Of a stretch of DNA of 64,000 nt, positions 37,532 to 48,809 are shown piece by piece (the stretch's first letter is position 1; the number at the start of each line of letters is the position of its first letter). The DNA is taken from NCBI GenBank assembly GCA_014898425.1, contig RCSZ01000016.1, positions 124,001 through 188,000 on the forward strand, written 5' to 3'. The notes under the pieces were generated by a model. It made no database searches, had not been told where the DNA came from, and saw only the letters and a program-made list of their open reading frames with translations. Made by a program: the position numbers and the translations under genes. The stretch comes from Botryotinia globosa. Its lineage: Eukaryota; Ascomycota; Leotiomycetes; Helotiales; Sclerotiniaceae.

Positions 37532-38336
37532 GAACAGTGGTACTTCTCAATGGAAATCCATTGCATGTATATATATATATACGTTGGATACCTTATCATT
37601 AATAAGATACATAGATGGGGGTATCAAGATTCAAGCCCGGTGGCCGTGGGGTAAACTGAGGGGCCGGGAAATTCACATCATTGATACGCAGTCAAGACTC
37701 CATTCAGGTCATAAACTCCGGAATTGTGGATCAATCATTGAAGGTATCTGTCGGTGAATGATGTAACGTTAACACATTGATCGTGGCGGTATACGGAGTA
37801 TATAGATAGCGAGTCATCAAGCAACACTGGACTACTCATAGTTGGGGTCGCCCTGTTCTGGAGATATTGAAGATGTTGTCGTTGCCGTGATTGATAAGGA
37901 TACTCCAATGGATGTAGTGATCTATAATATCATTGAAGTGGGTGGTAGTTTGGTTCGAAATACCTAGGTAAGGTTTTGAGTAAGATTACCCAGGCAAGGT
38001 TGTTATTTTCCAAAAATTATACTCCAAGATCTCACATTTTCGTTGATGAGTAAGCACGCACGCGCGCACGGATCCACCACTCGTATCGTATGATACAATT
38101 TTTATGAAATCAACCCCCTTCATCACTGTCATCGTCGTCGACAAACTGGATTCATCCAAAGTTTGAAGATCTTCTTCTCCATCTCAACCATTGATACGGA
38201 CAGGAGTACGGCAAGACCACCACCACCACGCCGGAACTTCTACACCATCCATTTCATTCAGTATTCAGACTCTTTCTTTCTCATACCCGAAGACCCCTGC
38301 AGTTTGAGCGAGCATTTACGGAAACTAACATGTAAT
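37532..38336. promoter_or_regulatory. Divergent intergenic region between secreted protein and Zn2Cys6 regulator
   Basis: Both neighbours start from this 0.8-kb stretch and could share elements. A TATATATATATATA run at about 37567-37580, some 40 bp before the minus-strand start, could act as its TATA box. A GCACGCACGCGCGCAC tract at 38047-38068 and CT/CA-rich leader sequence (38140-38330) precede the regulator. No specific binding site can be named. Confidence 0.45.
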
Positions 38337-40888
38337 ATGATACCCACCACCACAAACCCACAGCACAGGAAACCCGCCACCAGGAAATTTCTGGCACCTC
38401 CTGTAAAAGTGGCATGTCTAGAATGGTAACGTTATATTTCACTAGTATCGTTAGAAGATGTTTACCAACGTAATGTCAGTCGTGCTGCACGCACTCGATG
38501 CAATGGTAAAACACCATGTGCAAATGTGAGTGATACTTTGAAATGTTGAAAATACATCAGTTAATGTCATCAGTGTGCCAGTCGAGGTTGTGATTGCGTC
38601 TATACACCGAGCAAGAGAGGTGGTGCAAGAAGACGCAAGAAGAACACCAACAGCGAAGGTCGTATAGAACAATCGCCACCAAATGAGCTCCGTAAGTAAC
38701 CCAATATTTGCCAAACATTATTCTGACCTGTTATTAGTTACTGGTCCAGCCCCGGTGGTTTCATTGGTCACCCCTGGCGCTGGTCTTCTCCAAAGAGATG
38801 AACAATTGGACTTTGATATGGACTTCGCATTTGACCCAAACCCACAAGGGAATCAAGAATCTTTAACATTGAACGATGAATTCTTACCGCGGAATGTCCT
38901 AGAAGGTTCCTTTCAAATGGAGGCAGAAACACCTATAGTAAGAACTTATGCGAACGATGAGGACATGTAAGTTTTATCAGCAGGTAGAAACGTTGAGTAA
39001 TATGACTGACCAAATTTTGTTGCTGTAGTTTGAGCGCATATTATGTTTACATCCATCCGTATTTCCCTGTTCTTCCACCCCCTTTGATCAACCAAGCTGT
39101 TGATAAATTGGAAACCGGGGTACAAGGACCAAACGATGTACTATTTCATAGCAGAAGCAATCCACAATTTCAATCTGCTTCCCCAATGACTCTTGCAATC
39201 TCCGCACTTCTTGCACTAATTCCACATCCTGACGATCCAAGCCCCACATCTCCAGAATCTATCATACTACGTCGAAATCAAGCGCAAGTCTTCGCTCAGT
39301 GGGCGATTGATGGCGTTGAGATTGAGAATGAGATGATAGAGTCTATAGTGGACCCTGGGGAGGCTCTAAGCGCCCAAGAGATGCAGATATATCGCGCACA
39401 AATCCACCCGCAAGTACGGTTGGAGACGGAGAGTACGATCGCATTGCTGCTACTATGTACTTATGAATATTCCCAACGAGGAAATATTTCGAAGATGCGC
39501 AAGAGGTGTGGACAAGCTTTGGTATCTGCCATGGACTTGGGATTACATTCAAAGGATAAAGAGGATTATGTATATGCTGAATCAGATAGACGAGTATGGT
39601 GGATGACGGTATGATTACAAGCTGCGGTTTACATTTACCTTCCGCTCCAACGCTAACTTCTGGAAAGTACGTCTGCGTTTGTCAAGGCTCTATACTTAGT
39701 TGCATGGTATTTATCACTCTCGAAGCGCATGTTCCTTCATGTTTTGACCAAAGCTATATAGGCGCCCTCTATTCTCCTTTCCGATCCAAGATTCACGACA
39801 CCACTTCCAACCTTTGGATCTGATTCGGATGTAAGTGCAAATGCCCATTTTGATTTCCAAAATTACAGCAAACTAAGCGCATAAAATCTAGGCTTGGGAT
39901 GTTTTTCTTGAAGCACAAAGAGTGATTGCCACAGCGACACAATTTGTAATTGATCTCGAATCATCATTAAAATCAGAATCTCATGATCTGAAACTTTGGG
40001 AAACAATGGCAGGGTTAGAAAGAACCATTGAGCCGCTGGTTCAAAATGCAGAAAAGTGGTCCCATGGAAATTCGGATGATATGGAACCTTCAGAGAGCGT
40101 CGTCGCAAAAAGTCTGCGGATGATGGCACGTATCAAGCTGAATAGGTACACCCTTGGGTTTTTCCATTTTGGTGCGGTGATAGCTAACTGTCCTTGAAGC
40201 GCGAGGATTAAGATCCATCGATATTGTGCATTCTCCGATATGCCAGTCTTCACAAAGAAGCATTGTGACTTATCTTCCACTCCTTCTATGGGGCAAAATC
40301 CAGGTACCGCCTGCAGTTGTAGCAACAACTTACAGCAGGCCACAGCCACTTTGACGCTCAGCCCCGGCATTTTAAACTCTCCAATACCTGATGATATTTC
40401 TGTTTTCGACTCTCCCATCTTGCCATTCAGTGGTCGATTTTCGTCAAAGATATGCATGCAATCCGCATTCAACATCGCCCAATCTTTCCGTGCTTTGCCA
40501 TTGCCACGGCCATCAGATCCAAGGAATACTTCCTACTGGAACAGCACTAGACAAGCAAATCTACCTCGCATGATGCCAATATTTGCCTGCTGCAGCATGC
40601 AAGCAAGTTATTCAATGATCATGCTTTGCCACAAGACTCTTGCAATCAAGCAAGCTAGTTCATTCGAAGATGGACTCAGGAGGAGAACCGATAAACTGTT
40701 ATTTCAATTACACGAGGGCATCAGAATGATTCTGGATGCCTTGGAGAATTATTCTACTGCTAATGAAGCTTTGAAGGGAATGCGAGGTAAGTCTACTAGT
40801 TGCGATAATGTGTCAGGAAATCACTGACCAGAGTCACCTCAAAGATCAAATACGTATGGCGGTGAATTCTGTTGCGGCTGTTCAATAA
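38337..40888 (+). CDS. Zn(II)2Cys6 fungal transcription factor
   Basis: Ten exons, 38337-38425, 38480-38525, 38574-38691, 38738-38966, 39029-39608, 39668-39706, 39762-39830, 39892-40145, 40200-40786 and 40845-40888, close exactly in phase to 684 residues. The binuclear zinc cluster is assembled across the first two introns as C-x2-C-x6-C-x5-C-x2-C-x6-C (CLEC, RAARTRC, GKTPCANC, ending GCDC), followed by a basic GGARRRKK segment. The middle homology region starts near SAYYVYIHPYFPVLPP and continues through RRVWWMT, the pattern of the fungal-specific Fungal_trans domain. Such proteins are nuclear and bind CGG-containing sites. The divergent secreted-protein gene is a candidate target, and no wider cluster is visible. 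I chose ATG 38337 because the longer upstream frame has only a non-ATG start. For the last intron the acceptor CTCAAAG gives a natural end. Confidence 0.88.
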
Positions 40889-41458
40889 CAATCCTTGGAC
40901 TTTCTTTCCATTGGTGGTTGAATAGTACAATACACAAATTTTATGCAACTCTATTGGGAATCATGTTCATGGAACTGCGTCGATAGTCTTTTGGCGAGTC
41001 AATTTGAACCAATTTAACATGATCTGTACTTAACCGGCGTGGGAAAATTCGAACCGCAAGATTGAGCGCTCTTAAGAGCTGTATCACTTTGGTTAACATT
41101 TGATAATTCTTGTCTTCATCGGTGGGTATCAATTTTTCAGCTCCAGGCAGCTTTTCAAATTATCCATTTCCACCTAGGATTTGAGCTGACTGGTGAGATA
41201 TGATCTATTCCTTGCCATACCGCTAAACATAATTCACCTCAAACCTCTTAAACACAATGTCACTGCATGAACGTGCCATCGTGGCATCACTTATCTGGCA
41301 TACCCTGGATTTTTTTCAACTTGCAGGGCGATGTCAATCTAGGTTGACCTGAAAATTGTTTCGTGGTAAGATTGACATTGTTCTTTCATTTATTGAAATC
41401 TTATCATACAGTAGAAAATCCATTAAGATCATTCAGTTTTCTCTTAGTAGATTCCTCA
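40889..41458. other. Intergenic region between convergent genes
   Basis: 3' flanks of the plus-strand regulator and of the minus-strand broken gene. Ordinary composition and no frames with support. Confidence 0.5.
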
Positions 41459-41943
41459 TCAATACTCCTCTTCAGTGTCAAAGACATTTCCAGTAGGCTT
41501 CTCCTCATTTGGCCATAATTTGACATAATCTTTCAAAGTGTGTTGCCACTCGTCATCCCAATCACCATCGGAGCTATTTAAACATTGGCATTCTTTACAA
41601 CACAGCCCGCAATGAAAATCACACGCACAATAGACTAAATTCATCCCCCGCCAGCATTTTCGCGCGCATAAGAATAGCCGCGACAACGGCATCGTGTTCT
41701 TTCCTCGCGGTTTTACAAAAGTTAAAGCCAAAACTTTTGTATTGGGTCAATTTGAAATCTTCATGCTCGTCTTGTCCGTTAATAAAAATCCCGCGTTCGA
41801 TGGTGGGGAGATAATAGCCATCTGTTTCGTCGAGGAGAGAAGCGCTTTTTTCGAGTGTCTTGATGAGGTTTGCGTCGGAAATTAGTTGGGGCCAGATTTT
41901 GGACCATGTGGTTTGGTCTTTAACCTCCAAGTAGTGTGTGTAA
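41459..41943 (-). pseudogene. 5'-truncated gene fragment of unknown function
   Basis: Two exons are readable: 41943-41629 and 41573-41459. They join in phase across a 55-bp intron (GTGCGT..AAATAG) to about 143 codons ending WPNEEKPTGNVFDTEEEY. The first readable exon begins after a good acceptor (branch CACTAAC, then CCTCAG at 41944). No exon with an ATG and donor is found upstream; 80 bp further on lies the TTA target site of the PIF-like element at 42024, and beyond that element there is only AT-rich sequence. The gene has thus lost its 5' part or was separated from it. The product is acidic, Trp-rich and unrecognised. A real first exon far upstream cannot be excluded. Confidence 0.45.
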
Positions 41944-42023
41944 CTGAGGCGTGCAACACGTTAGTGATACATTCGGGGCAGAGTTGATAGAGAGAGCAGT
42001 TATAGGGAATGCATTATGACTTA

Positions 42024-42889
42024 GGGCTAGTTTGGATGTACAAATCCGTGCTAAATCTGTTAAATATTTTATTCTTTTTGAAAGCGGATTTTGAATTCAT
42101 ATTTGGATATCGAATTACAGATTCTGTTAAATAATTTATATTTTAATGAATTTAGTGTATTTTGAGATAAGAAAGGAGTGGATTATTCTAAAATGATATT
42201 AAATAATCCGTGTTTTTCAATAAATTTGTATAAGAAAATAAAAGCATGGATTGAAAACGAGAATTAGAAAAAGTAGGTTTTATTGAATCCATTGAAATAA
42301 TCCGCTCTTTTTATAGGCCTTTATAGGCTTTAAAGTCTAAAGCTTTAGTGAATAAAGTTTAAAGTTTTAGTTGATAAAGCCTGAAGTTATAATGAATAAA
42401 ATCTGAAGCTATAGATTTATTTTGAATTAAAGTTTAAATTTAAATGAAGCTATTTTTATATTCGCTTATTCAATTATTTAAATAGTAATAATAAACTGAA
42501 AATTCGAATTACTTTATTTAATTTATATATATATTATATATGTGTTCCTGTTGGAACACGTGACTGAGAACGTGTCACGTTCTCCCCCACCTACGCACTT
42601 CATGCGTATGTGGGGTAGAACGCATATATAGCTTAGCAATGCCCCCTTCTACGAAGGGGGCAGAGATGAATATAATTGACCTTAATACGATTCCTTAATA
42701 AGTCAATCCAACAGTTCCACTTCCTTTCATTTTTATAGATTTTATAATAGATTTGATATACAAATTATAAAATTACAAATCAATAATGCATTTTTTTGAA
42801 ACGGGTTATTATTACCGTGGAATCTGTAGTGGCACAAAAAGCAGATTATTTCAGTGGATTTAGTACGGATTTTGTAATCAAACGAGCCC
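42024..42889. mobile_element. PIF/Harbinger-like non-autonomous TIR element
   Basis: The ends are inverted copies beginning GGGCTAGTTTGGATGTAC (left) and GGGCTCGTTTGATTAC (right, reverse complement), alignable for about 45 bp. TTA lies directly outside both ends (42021-42023 and 42890-42892). A 3-bp TTA/TWA duplication with GGGC-type termini is the PIF/Harbinger signature. The 866 bp include a later solo LTR (42549-42713), so the original element was about 700 bp and cannot encode a transposase. Internal AAGCYTAAAG-like short repeats occur at 42330-42420. Confidence 0.8.
42549..42713. repeat. Solo LTR (165 bp), hairpin-rich
   Basis: Starts TGTTGGAACACG, ends CAATCCAACA, and is flanked by the 5-bp duplication GTTCC (42544-42548 and 42714-42718), which fits a solo LTR of a small copia-type element. 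Its GC-rich body is a chain of consecutive palindromes: GAGAACGTG/CACGTTCTC, CCCCACCTACGCA/TGCGTATGTGGGG and CCCCCTTC/GAAGGGGG. A TATATA lies near 42627. It is much less mutated than the AT-rich host element. Confidence 0.8.
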
Positions 42890-43206
42890 TTACCCTATAT
42901 TGATAAAGTGTGTTTGGCGTACTATAAAGTTGATACGTCGAGTAAGTTAATTAATATTCTTTTATTTATATAAAAAAATTCCAAGCATAGAGAGGTTTTA
43001 TCAAACTTATGTATCTATGAAAAACTTGCGATTGCAGCATAATGTCTAGAAAATGGATGTTGGGAGACGCGTTGGTGTTGGAATATTAGGCAACAGGGGG
43101 CGCAGTATCGCGATATGTATGCGAAATCATATGATCTTTGTCTAGGCTACCCAATGGGACATATGGGAAAAATCAAACGCCGCGGCTGTGTTTCAACCTA
43201 TAGCAA

Positions 43207-44575
43207 TCATACACTCCTACTTAGTCGAAATGTGTTTTTCGATGTATTCCTTCAACCATTATATATTTATTATATTAATTATATTATTACAATGTATTCT
43301 ATTGAAGTTAATTGATTATAATAATATTTTTTATATACAATTGAGTTTATATAATTGTGGAAAAATAGTAGAAAAGGTAGAGGTAAGTAATAATCATTAA
43401 GAAATTACAAATACTTTTGGAATTAGAAAATCGATTATCATTTATATTATTAAAAGGAATCAATTATATAATAATGGAAAGATTCTATTTAAAAAGACTA
43501 GAAATAGATTATATATAGATTGAAATGAATAAGTTTTGCTATATTATATAAAATTATAATTTAAATCAATATATCAAAAGACAATTAATATTTGTAAATT
43601 GGATTGTAAAAAAGATATTATTAAAAAGATTTTAAAAAACTATAGAATAGTTAATTGGAAAGTTAAAAAGAAATCTAAACTTATAAAAAAATATATTGTT
43701 AAAAAGCTAGTTTGATATCTAAATTATAGAAAATGGATAGTAGAAAAATGAGGGTTAGTTTTCTAATCAAACAAATACTTTGTAGAACAAAAGAGAAAGA
43801 AAAATCAAGAATAAATTTTTTGTATATCAAATCAGAAATAGAATTGAAATATAATCTAAATCTATAATATATATATAAGAATATAAAGGTTATAATATAG
43901 AAAGGTCTTTGTAATATTAGAAGAAGCAAATTATATATTATAAATAGGAATTTCGAAAATAAGAAATTCAAATATAATATTAACTTTTATCTCGAGATCT
44001 TTAATGAAGAAGTAGTTCCTTATTAAAAAGAATCAATTGAAAGATATCAATTTATATAGGATAATACTTTTATATATTGAGCTTGTAAAATACTAATTTA
44101 GTTTCAAGAAAAGGATATTCCTTTAATTAATTTCTAGTCTTCTTATAATCCTAATCTCAATTCTATAAAATATATTTGATAATATCTAAAAATATACATT
44201 TTCGAAATATTTTCGGATATCACAACAAATAAAAATCAATCGAAATATATTAAATAAAAACTAAAAAGTACTCTATAAACGACTTGGGATATATTAAATA
44301 ATAAATTATTTATAAATTTGAAAGCTAATATAAAAAGTAGAATTGAGATTTATATTATAATAAAAGGCTAGCATATTAAATACTAAACAATTCGATTGAA
44401 TTATTTTTATAGAATTTCATTGTATTAATATATATATATAAATCAAAATATTCTGAAAGATTTAAAATATAATATTGAATAATTGATTTAATAATAAAAG
44501 TTGAATAATATATAATTGAAATTAAAATCCGGGTAAAATCCGGTTGACCAAGTAGAAATGCCCTAGTACTATATT
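43207..44575 (+). mobile_element. Tc1/mariner transposon, RIP-inactivated
   Basis: On the plus strand the decayed frame around 44050-44165 reads DNT-x-IY*ACKILI followed by FQEKDIPLINF*SSYNPNLNSI. This is the Tc1/mariner catalytic block containing the second Asp (DNAPIH type) and the YSPDLNPIE motif. Stops fall at Gln, Arg and Trp positions, as C-to-T and G-to-A mutation predicts. Further upstream, NWKVKKK and an FKKTRNRL-like piece fit the N-terminal HTH region. Likely termini are CTCCTACTTAGTC near 43210 and the reverse complement GCATTTCTACTTGGTC near 44570, so the element is about 1.37 kb; boundaries are approximate. Confidence 0.75.
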
Positions 44576-46087
44576 ATCACCGAGTAGGTTGTTTGGATAA
44601 GCGCATTCATAGAGCCGAAATTAGAAGCTCGATGTCGATGTCGATGTCGATTGTAGATTAGCTAGTACAGACAAAGAGCCTACTTAAGAATTTGAGCTCC
44701 CCTGCTGGAGTGACACCTTCGCAGGCAGATATAAGTCAAAGTGTATCTAACTTGCTCTGGCACGATGGTTTGCTTTTGATGTGTATCAAGTCTATTCAGT
44801 TTCTATTTACCAGACTCAGCGAGTTGGCATTTAAGTGAGTTCGTGTTGGAATGGGCATTGCCTATCTGATTTGGACGAGCGTCACAGAATTCAATCTTTA
44901 CCTAGTATTCTTATGACAATAGTATTAGACTTAAAGTCGTATATTCATGGACGATCCAAATCGACACTTATACATCGAGTAGATTCTCTGATTTTTTTAT
45001 CAAAAAATAGCACCATTCCATTCATTTCTACACAACAACAATGCCGGCTTTCAGTTTCTTAATTGACAGCGATGGAATCCCTCGAAAACTTTCTGGAATT
45101 ATGATATTAAACTTGGACAAGCAGCCATGTATAATCAGCCCTTCATATCTCCAAAGACACTCCACTCCGTATTCAACAAATTGGCAGATCTACTCATGAT
45201 GAGGAAGTTCAATCAATCATCCTCTGCCACCTCCCATTGCTGGTAATCTCAATGAAAGCAACAGAAAACACACTCCGATTACCCAATCAATCATATAAAA
45301 CTCAACACAATTCAACTCTAACCCAACGAAGAAGTTACCTAGCAGTTCGTAGCTTTCACACCAAGCGCACCCATCCATACATCATCTCCCCATCCACGGT
45401 TCCTCCCGCATCGCTTACCCAAAATTAAACCATCCGATTCCATATCTCATCCTCCTTATTTCAACCTCCATCAAATCCCAAAGAAGTTATTCCTCGTATC
45501 CAACCGCAATCTCCTAACATCCACTCCCAAACAAAGCGCTTACACACAACCGCTTACTAACACACTTGCGTTTCTTCGCGAAATGATTCCCGGTTCCTCG
45601 ATCCTTCGTGCTACGATGACTAGAAAATTGGGTGGTCGCGGTTGTGATGTCAGCACATCTGCTGGGGTGAGATATAACCTTGAATCCTTATGGGATTTCG
45701 AGGTCCGTATAAGCGGGCAATTTTGCTTGTGTGGTTGTGTTGAAGTGATTCCTTCTCGTACTGATGATTTTTGACCCTTGTTTTTAATGGTGAAGCTAAC
45801 TGAGAAGATTTCTATAGTTGGGGTTTGGTGGATTCTGTGTCGGGGTTTGTTGTTAGATGATTGAATTATGAAGCTATTGAGTTGCAGGAAAATTCATGTG
45901 TGTATTTGATGTTTTGGAGATCTCATATATATAAGTTTTGAGGGAGAACTTCTATCTCATCATTCAATAACAATTCGCTGTCTTTTCACTTCATTCTTTC
46001 TTTCATACTCTCGTTGAATTCAGTCTTTACTTCTTGATTTATTTCACTATTTTCAATATCAAAAATCATCTAAAACTTATCATCAAA
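44576..46087. other. Intergenic region and promoter of the PL7-type gene
   Basis: Contains a short GATGTC hexamer repeat at 44632-44652 and CT/CA-rich, low-GC-skew sequence at 45270-45580. A 63-codon frame at 45583-45774 with a donor-like GTGAGA after codon 28 may be a relic exon but has no partner. A TATATATAAG box lies at 45926-45935, about 150 bp before the start codon at 46088, with a CT-rich leader between. Confidence 0.5.
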
Positions 46088-46960
46088 ATGTCTTCTAAAT
46101 TCACCATTCCCCAATTCCTCGTTCTCCTCCCCTTCCTCGGGCTCGCCATCGCTGCCCCAGCTCAAAAGACTACTACCAAAGCAACATCTGCCACTGCAAC
46201 CATCTCCGGTACTAAGTCTACCGGTACTGCAACCGCTACTTCTACCTCTGCAGCCCTCGGAACCGGTCTCTCCGCCAACTTGAAGCCCACCTGTGCTCCT
46301 GGTGGAAATATTGATCTTTCAAAATGGACTCTCCAACTCCCCAGCGGTACCCAAGGGCATCCTGACTCTGTTATCGGTTCCGTGCTCGCCGGTTGCAGCG
46401 GATACACGTCGAAAGATTATTTCTACACCAACACAGACGGATCAATCGTCATGAAAGTTCCCGGCGGCGTATCAACCGGTTGCGTCACCACCGCCAACTC
46501 GAAGCATTGCCGCACCGAGCTTCGCGAAGCTAGTCCTAGCTCCTGGAGTCCAAGTTCTGCAAGCAATAAACTCAGTGCTATTCTTCAAGTAGTTACTGCT
46601 GATGATTCTGCACATGGAACGGTCATTGGCCAAATCCATATCGATGATAGTGTATCTTCCAAGCCTGTGTGCGAGTTATTTTATAACTCCAAGGGAGTTA
46701 TTTCGATGGGTGTTGAACAGACCAGAGATGGTGGTAACGAAATTGTCACCCAAGTTGGTAGTGTGGCTGTTGGATCTAAGTTCTCTTATGAAATTGCTTA
46801 TGAGGGAGGCAAGTTGAGTGTGGCTATTAATGGGGGTGCAGCAAAGACATTGGACACTTATCAATTGGATAGCCCAAAGAGCTACTTCAAGGCTGGTAAC
46901 TATAACCAAGGAAATAGCAAGTCTGAGGTGCACTTCTTTGCGATTGATGTTCAACATTAA
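46088..46960 (+). CDS. Secreted PL7 alginate-lyase-like polysaccharide lyase
   Basis: Single exon, 290 residues. The signal peptide is MSSKFTIPQFLVLLPFLGLA, then a Ser/Thr-rich linker (residues about 20-65) and a catalytic domain beginning NIDLSKWTLQLPSG. The three hallmark PL7 motifs are all present in order: RTELRE (about residue 140), QIHIDD (about 180) and YFKAGNYNQ near the C-terminus, so the active-site Arg, Glu/Gln, His and Tyr are kept. PL7 enzymes cleave alginate or related uronate polymers by beta-elimination inside a beta-jelly roll. In a land fungus the natural substrate may instead be glucuronan or another beta-linked uronan. I chose ATG 46088 (context CAAAATGTC) because the longer frame needs a non-ATG start. 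It stands alone, with tRNA genes downstream. Confidence 0.85.
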   Translation: MSSKFTIPQFLVLLPFLGLAIAAPAQKTTTKATSATATISGTKSTGTATATSTSAALGTGLSANLKPTCAPGGNIDLSKWTLQLPSGTQGHPDSVIGSVLAGCSGYTSKDYFYTNTDGSIVMKVPGGVSTGCVTTANSKHCRTELREASPSSWSPSSASNKLSAILQVVTADDSAHGTVIGQIHIDDSVSSKPVCELFYNSKGVISMGVEQTRDGGNEIVTQVGSVAVGSKFSYEIAYEGGKLSVAINGGAAKTLDTYQLDSPKSYFKAGNYNQGNSKSEVHFFAIDVQH

Positions 46961-47846
46961 ATGAGTTGCTTAAGAGAGGTGGTGATGATTGAGTGTCAAT
47001 GATGGGAAGTGTGTGCTGGTGGATTCTGGGGACGATGAGTGTTTTGTTCTTGGAACTTTGACTTTTGGTTTGTATTCTTATTTCTTTTGCCTCTTTCCGC
47101 CTCTTTTCGATCAAGCTTTGGGTTCGTAGATAGACTGCTAGCAGTTGTATTGGAGTCAGTTTCGGAAAAGTAACAAATATACCTATTTTTCCGACATTCA
47201 TTTTCTCTTGAAGAAAAACTCTTGATCAGACTTTGAAGCCGATTCCGTTGATTTTAGGAAAGAGAAATCTCTCTTCGACAATTGTTTCACTAAAATAAAG
47301 CCCACGTGACTTCTATCTCCTGCCCGAATAATTTGAACAAGCTGCTTCATAACTTATGTTGACTACAACATCCAATTATGATCATCCTGAGTTTAGCAAT
47401 AATCTAATATTCCATGAGCTAAGGGACGAGCCTTTTACTACGACCACAATATCGTAACCCCGATCCCATGGAATTTTGATCTAGTCGACGTCTCTGACTG
47501 TGGCAGAAGGCAATAGGGTTCCAGCCAACGAACTTTGCCCAAGTTCCAGAGAGGATGACCGAGGAAGAGACATTCTATCTCTCCTGTCCATCATATCTCA
47601 TAGGTGTACCTTTGATTGTGAAGTTTTGCTTGCCTGAGGAAATCGTTATGGGTCTTTGTATAGGTAGGTATGTTTAACAAGCCCCCGGGCCTGGAGTAGT
47701 GTGATCTTCGCCTAGAAGCCACAAATTGGTTAGCCACACCAAAATTCATGCTCCCCACATTAAATTTAGTAGTATTATATACTCAAAACTTGGGCCTTTA
47801 CCCAACAAACACAACAAAATGTGACCATTCGAGTCTACTCGAACAA
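46961..47846. other. Intergenic, no gene seen
   Basis: 3' flank of the PL7-type gene, then ordinary non-coding sequence up to the tRNA-Tyr gene. Confidence 0.5.
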
Positions 47847-47933
47847 CTCTCGGTCGTCTAGTTGGTTTATGACGTCAGACTGTAATTGTACATTGTAATC
47901 TGGATGTCGCGTGTTCGACTCACGCCTGAGAGA
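47847..47933 (+). tRNA. tRNA-Tyr (GTA) with a 12-nt intron
   Basis: The acceptor stem CTCTCGG pairs with CTGAGAG (one G-U), followed by discriminator A. The T arm is GCGTGTTCGACTCACGC. The anticodon arm has stem CAGA/TCTG, loop CTGTAA before the intron, so the anticodon is GTA (47882-47884). The intron 47886-47897 sits one base 3' of the anticodon, the canonical place, and eukaryotic tRNA-Tyr genes nearly always carry one. The body strongly resembles yeast tRNA-Tyr. A T-rich Pol III terminator follows at 47935-47943. Confidence 0.93.
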
Positions 47934-48541
47934 CTTTCTTTTTGCGATTTTTTTCCTGCTCATTCAAGAGTGATGAAAATATTTACATATCATTTTGGAG
48001 AAGAGAGTCCTTTTTGCTATATAGGTGGAGCAAAAGCATTAAAAAAAAAGGAGTGAGAAAGCGGGGCACTTGAAGAGTGGGGTCATGACTGAATATCAGT
48101 TTTGAATTTTGAATGGTTCATCATTACATATTCTCTTCCCCTATCTGTACGAGTAAGCAAAAGGAAGTTTCGATTTCAAGAGATTGAGCACCGTGTACAA
48201 TTCCATTTGCTTTAACTATATATATTCAACTCCAGTAAGTAATCTCTTCTAGGGAAACAAGTGTATCTATCCCCAGTATCATTTTTTAAGCAGTCTCAAA
48301 AGTCACGTGCTTCCAAGACCGGGTAAAATTCTTCATCTCTTCTACTACCCCGCTCCCCCTCTTCCTTTATCCACTTATTACCATCCGTACATTTGTGCTA
48401 TTCTCTGTCCAGCAGGAAATCTTCTTACAATGCATGCCAAAAAAAAACTCTTCCCCAACGTCAAAATTCACAATACCTCACCGTCTTCGATCTTCAACTA
48501 CAAAAATAGTAAAAGACAACGAATCAATTCATTATTCGCTT
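47934..48541. other. Spacer between the two tRNA genes
   Basis: Begins with the tRNA-Tyr terminator TTTCTTTTT. No gene is seen; the open frames at 48307-48583 are low-complexity and overlap the tRNA-Ala gene. Confidence 0.5.
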
Positions 48542-48613
48542 TGGACTAGCGGCGAATCGAACGCCGGACCTCTCCCATGCTAAGGGAACATTATACCACT
48601 AAACCACAAGCCC
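48542..48613 (-). tRNA. tRNA-Ala (AGC)
   Basis: On the minus strand GGGCTTGTGGTTTAGTGG begins the gene. The anticodon arm CCC-TTAGCAT-GGG presents AGC. The T arm GGCGTTCGATTCGCC is intact and the 3' end CTAGTCC is followed by discriminator A. The acceptor stem has one T-T mismatch and one G-U pair, slightly weaker than usual. There is no intron and no variable arm. It is convergent with tRNA-Tyr at a distance of 0.6 kb. Confidence 0.88.
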
Positions 48614-48809
48614 TTAATGATATTCGGTCAATCGCTTTTTAAAATATAACGTAATTTCATTTTCCATTCAAGAAATCAAACTTGATAACGTGACTAATGA
48701 AGATCTAGATCAGATAAATCATACTTTTATAAGTCACTACACATTTGTTATAACGTTAGATATTGTACCAAAGATTCTTTATCGTGATTCAATATGATAT
48801 TCTCCCTGT

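Noticed and set aside
44835..45774. Three short plus-strand frames upstream of the PL7-type gene
   Set aside because: Different phases, CT/CA-rich leader-like composition, no motifs; the frame at 45583 has a donor-like site but no second exon.
46034..46087. Longer N-terminus for the PL7-type protein
   Set aside because: The extension has a non-ATG start and is leader sequence; ATG 46088 begins a proper signal peptide.
48307..48583. Plus-strand frames of 62-80 codons
   Set aside because: Low-complexity sequence overlapping the tRNA-Ala gene on the other strand.
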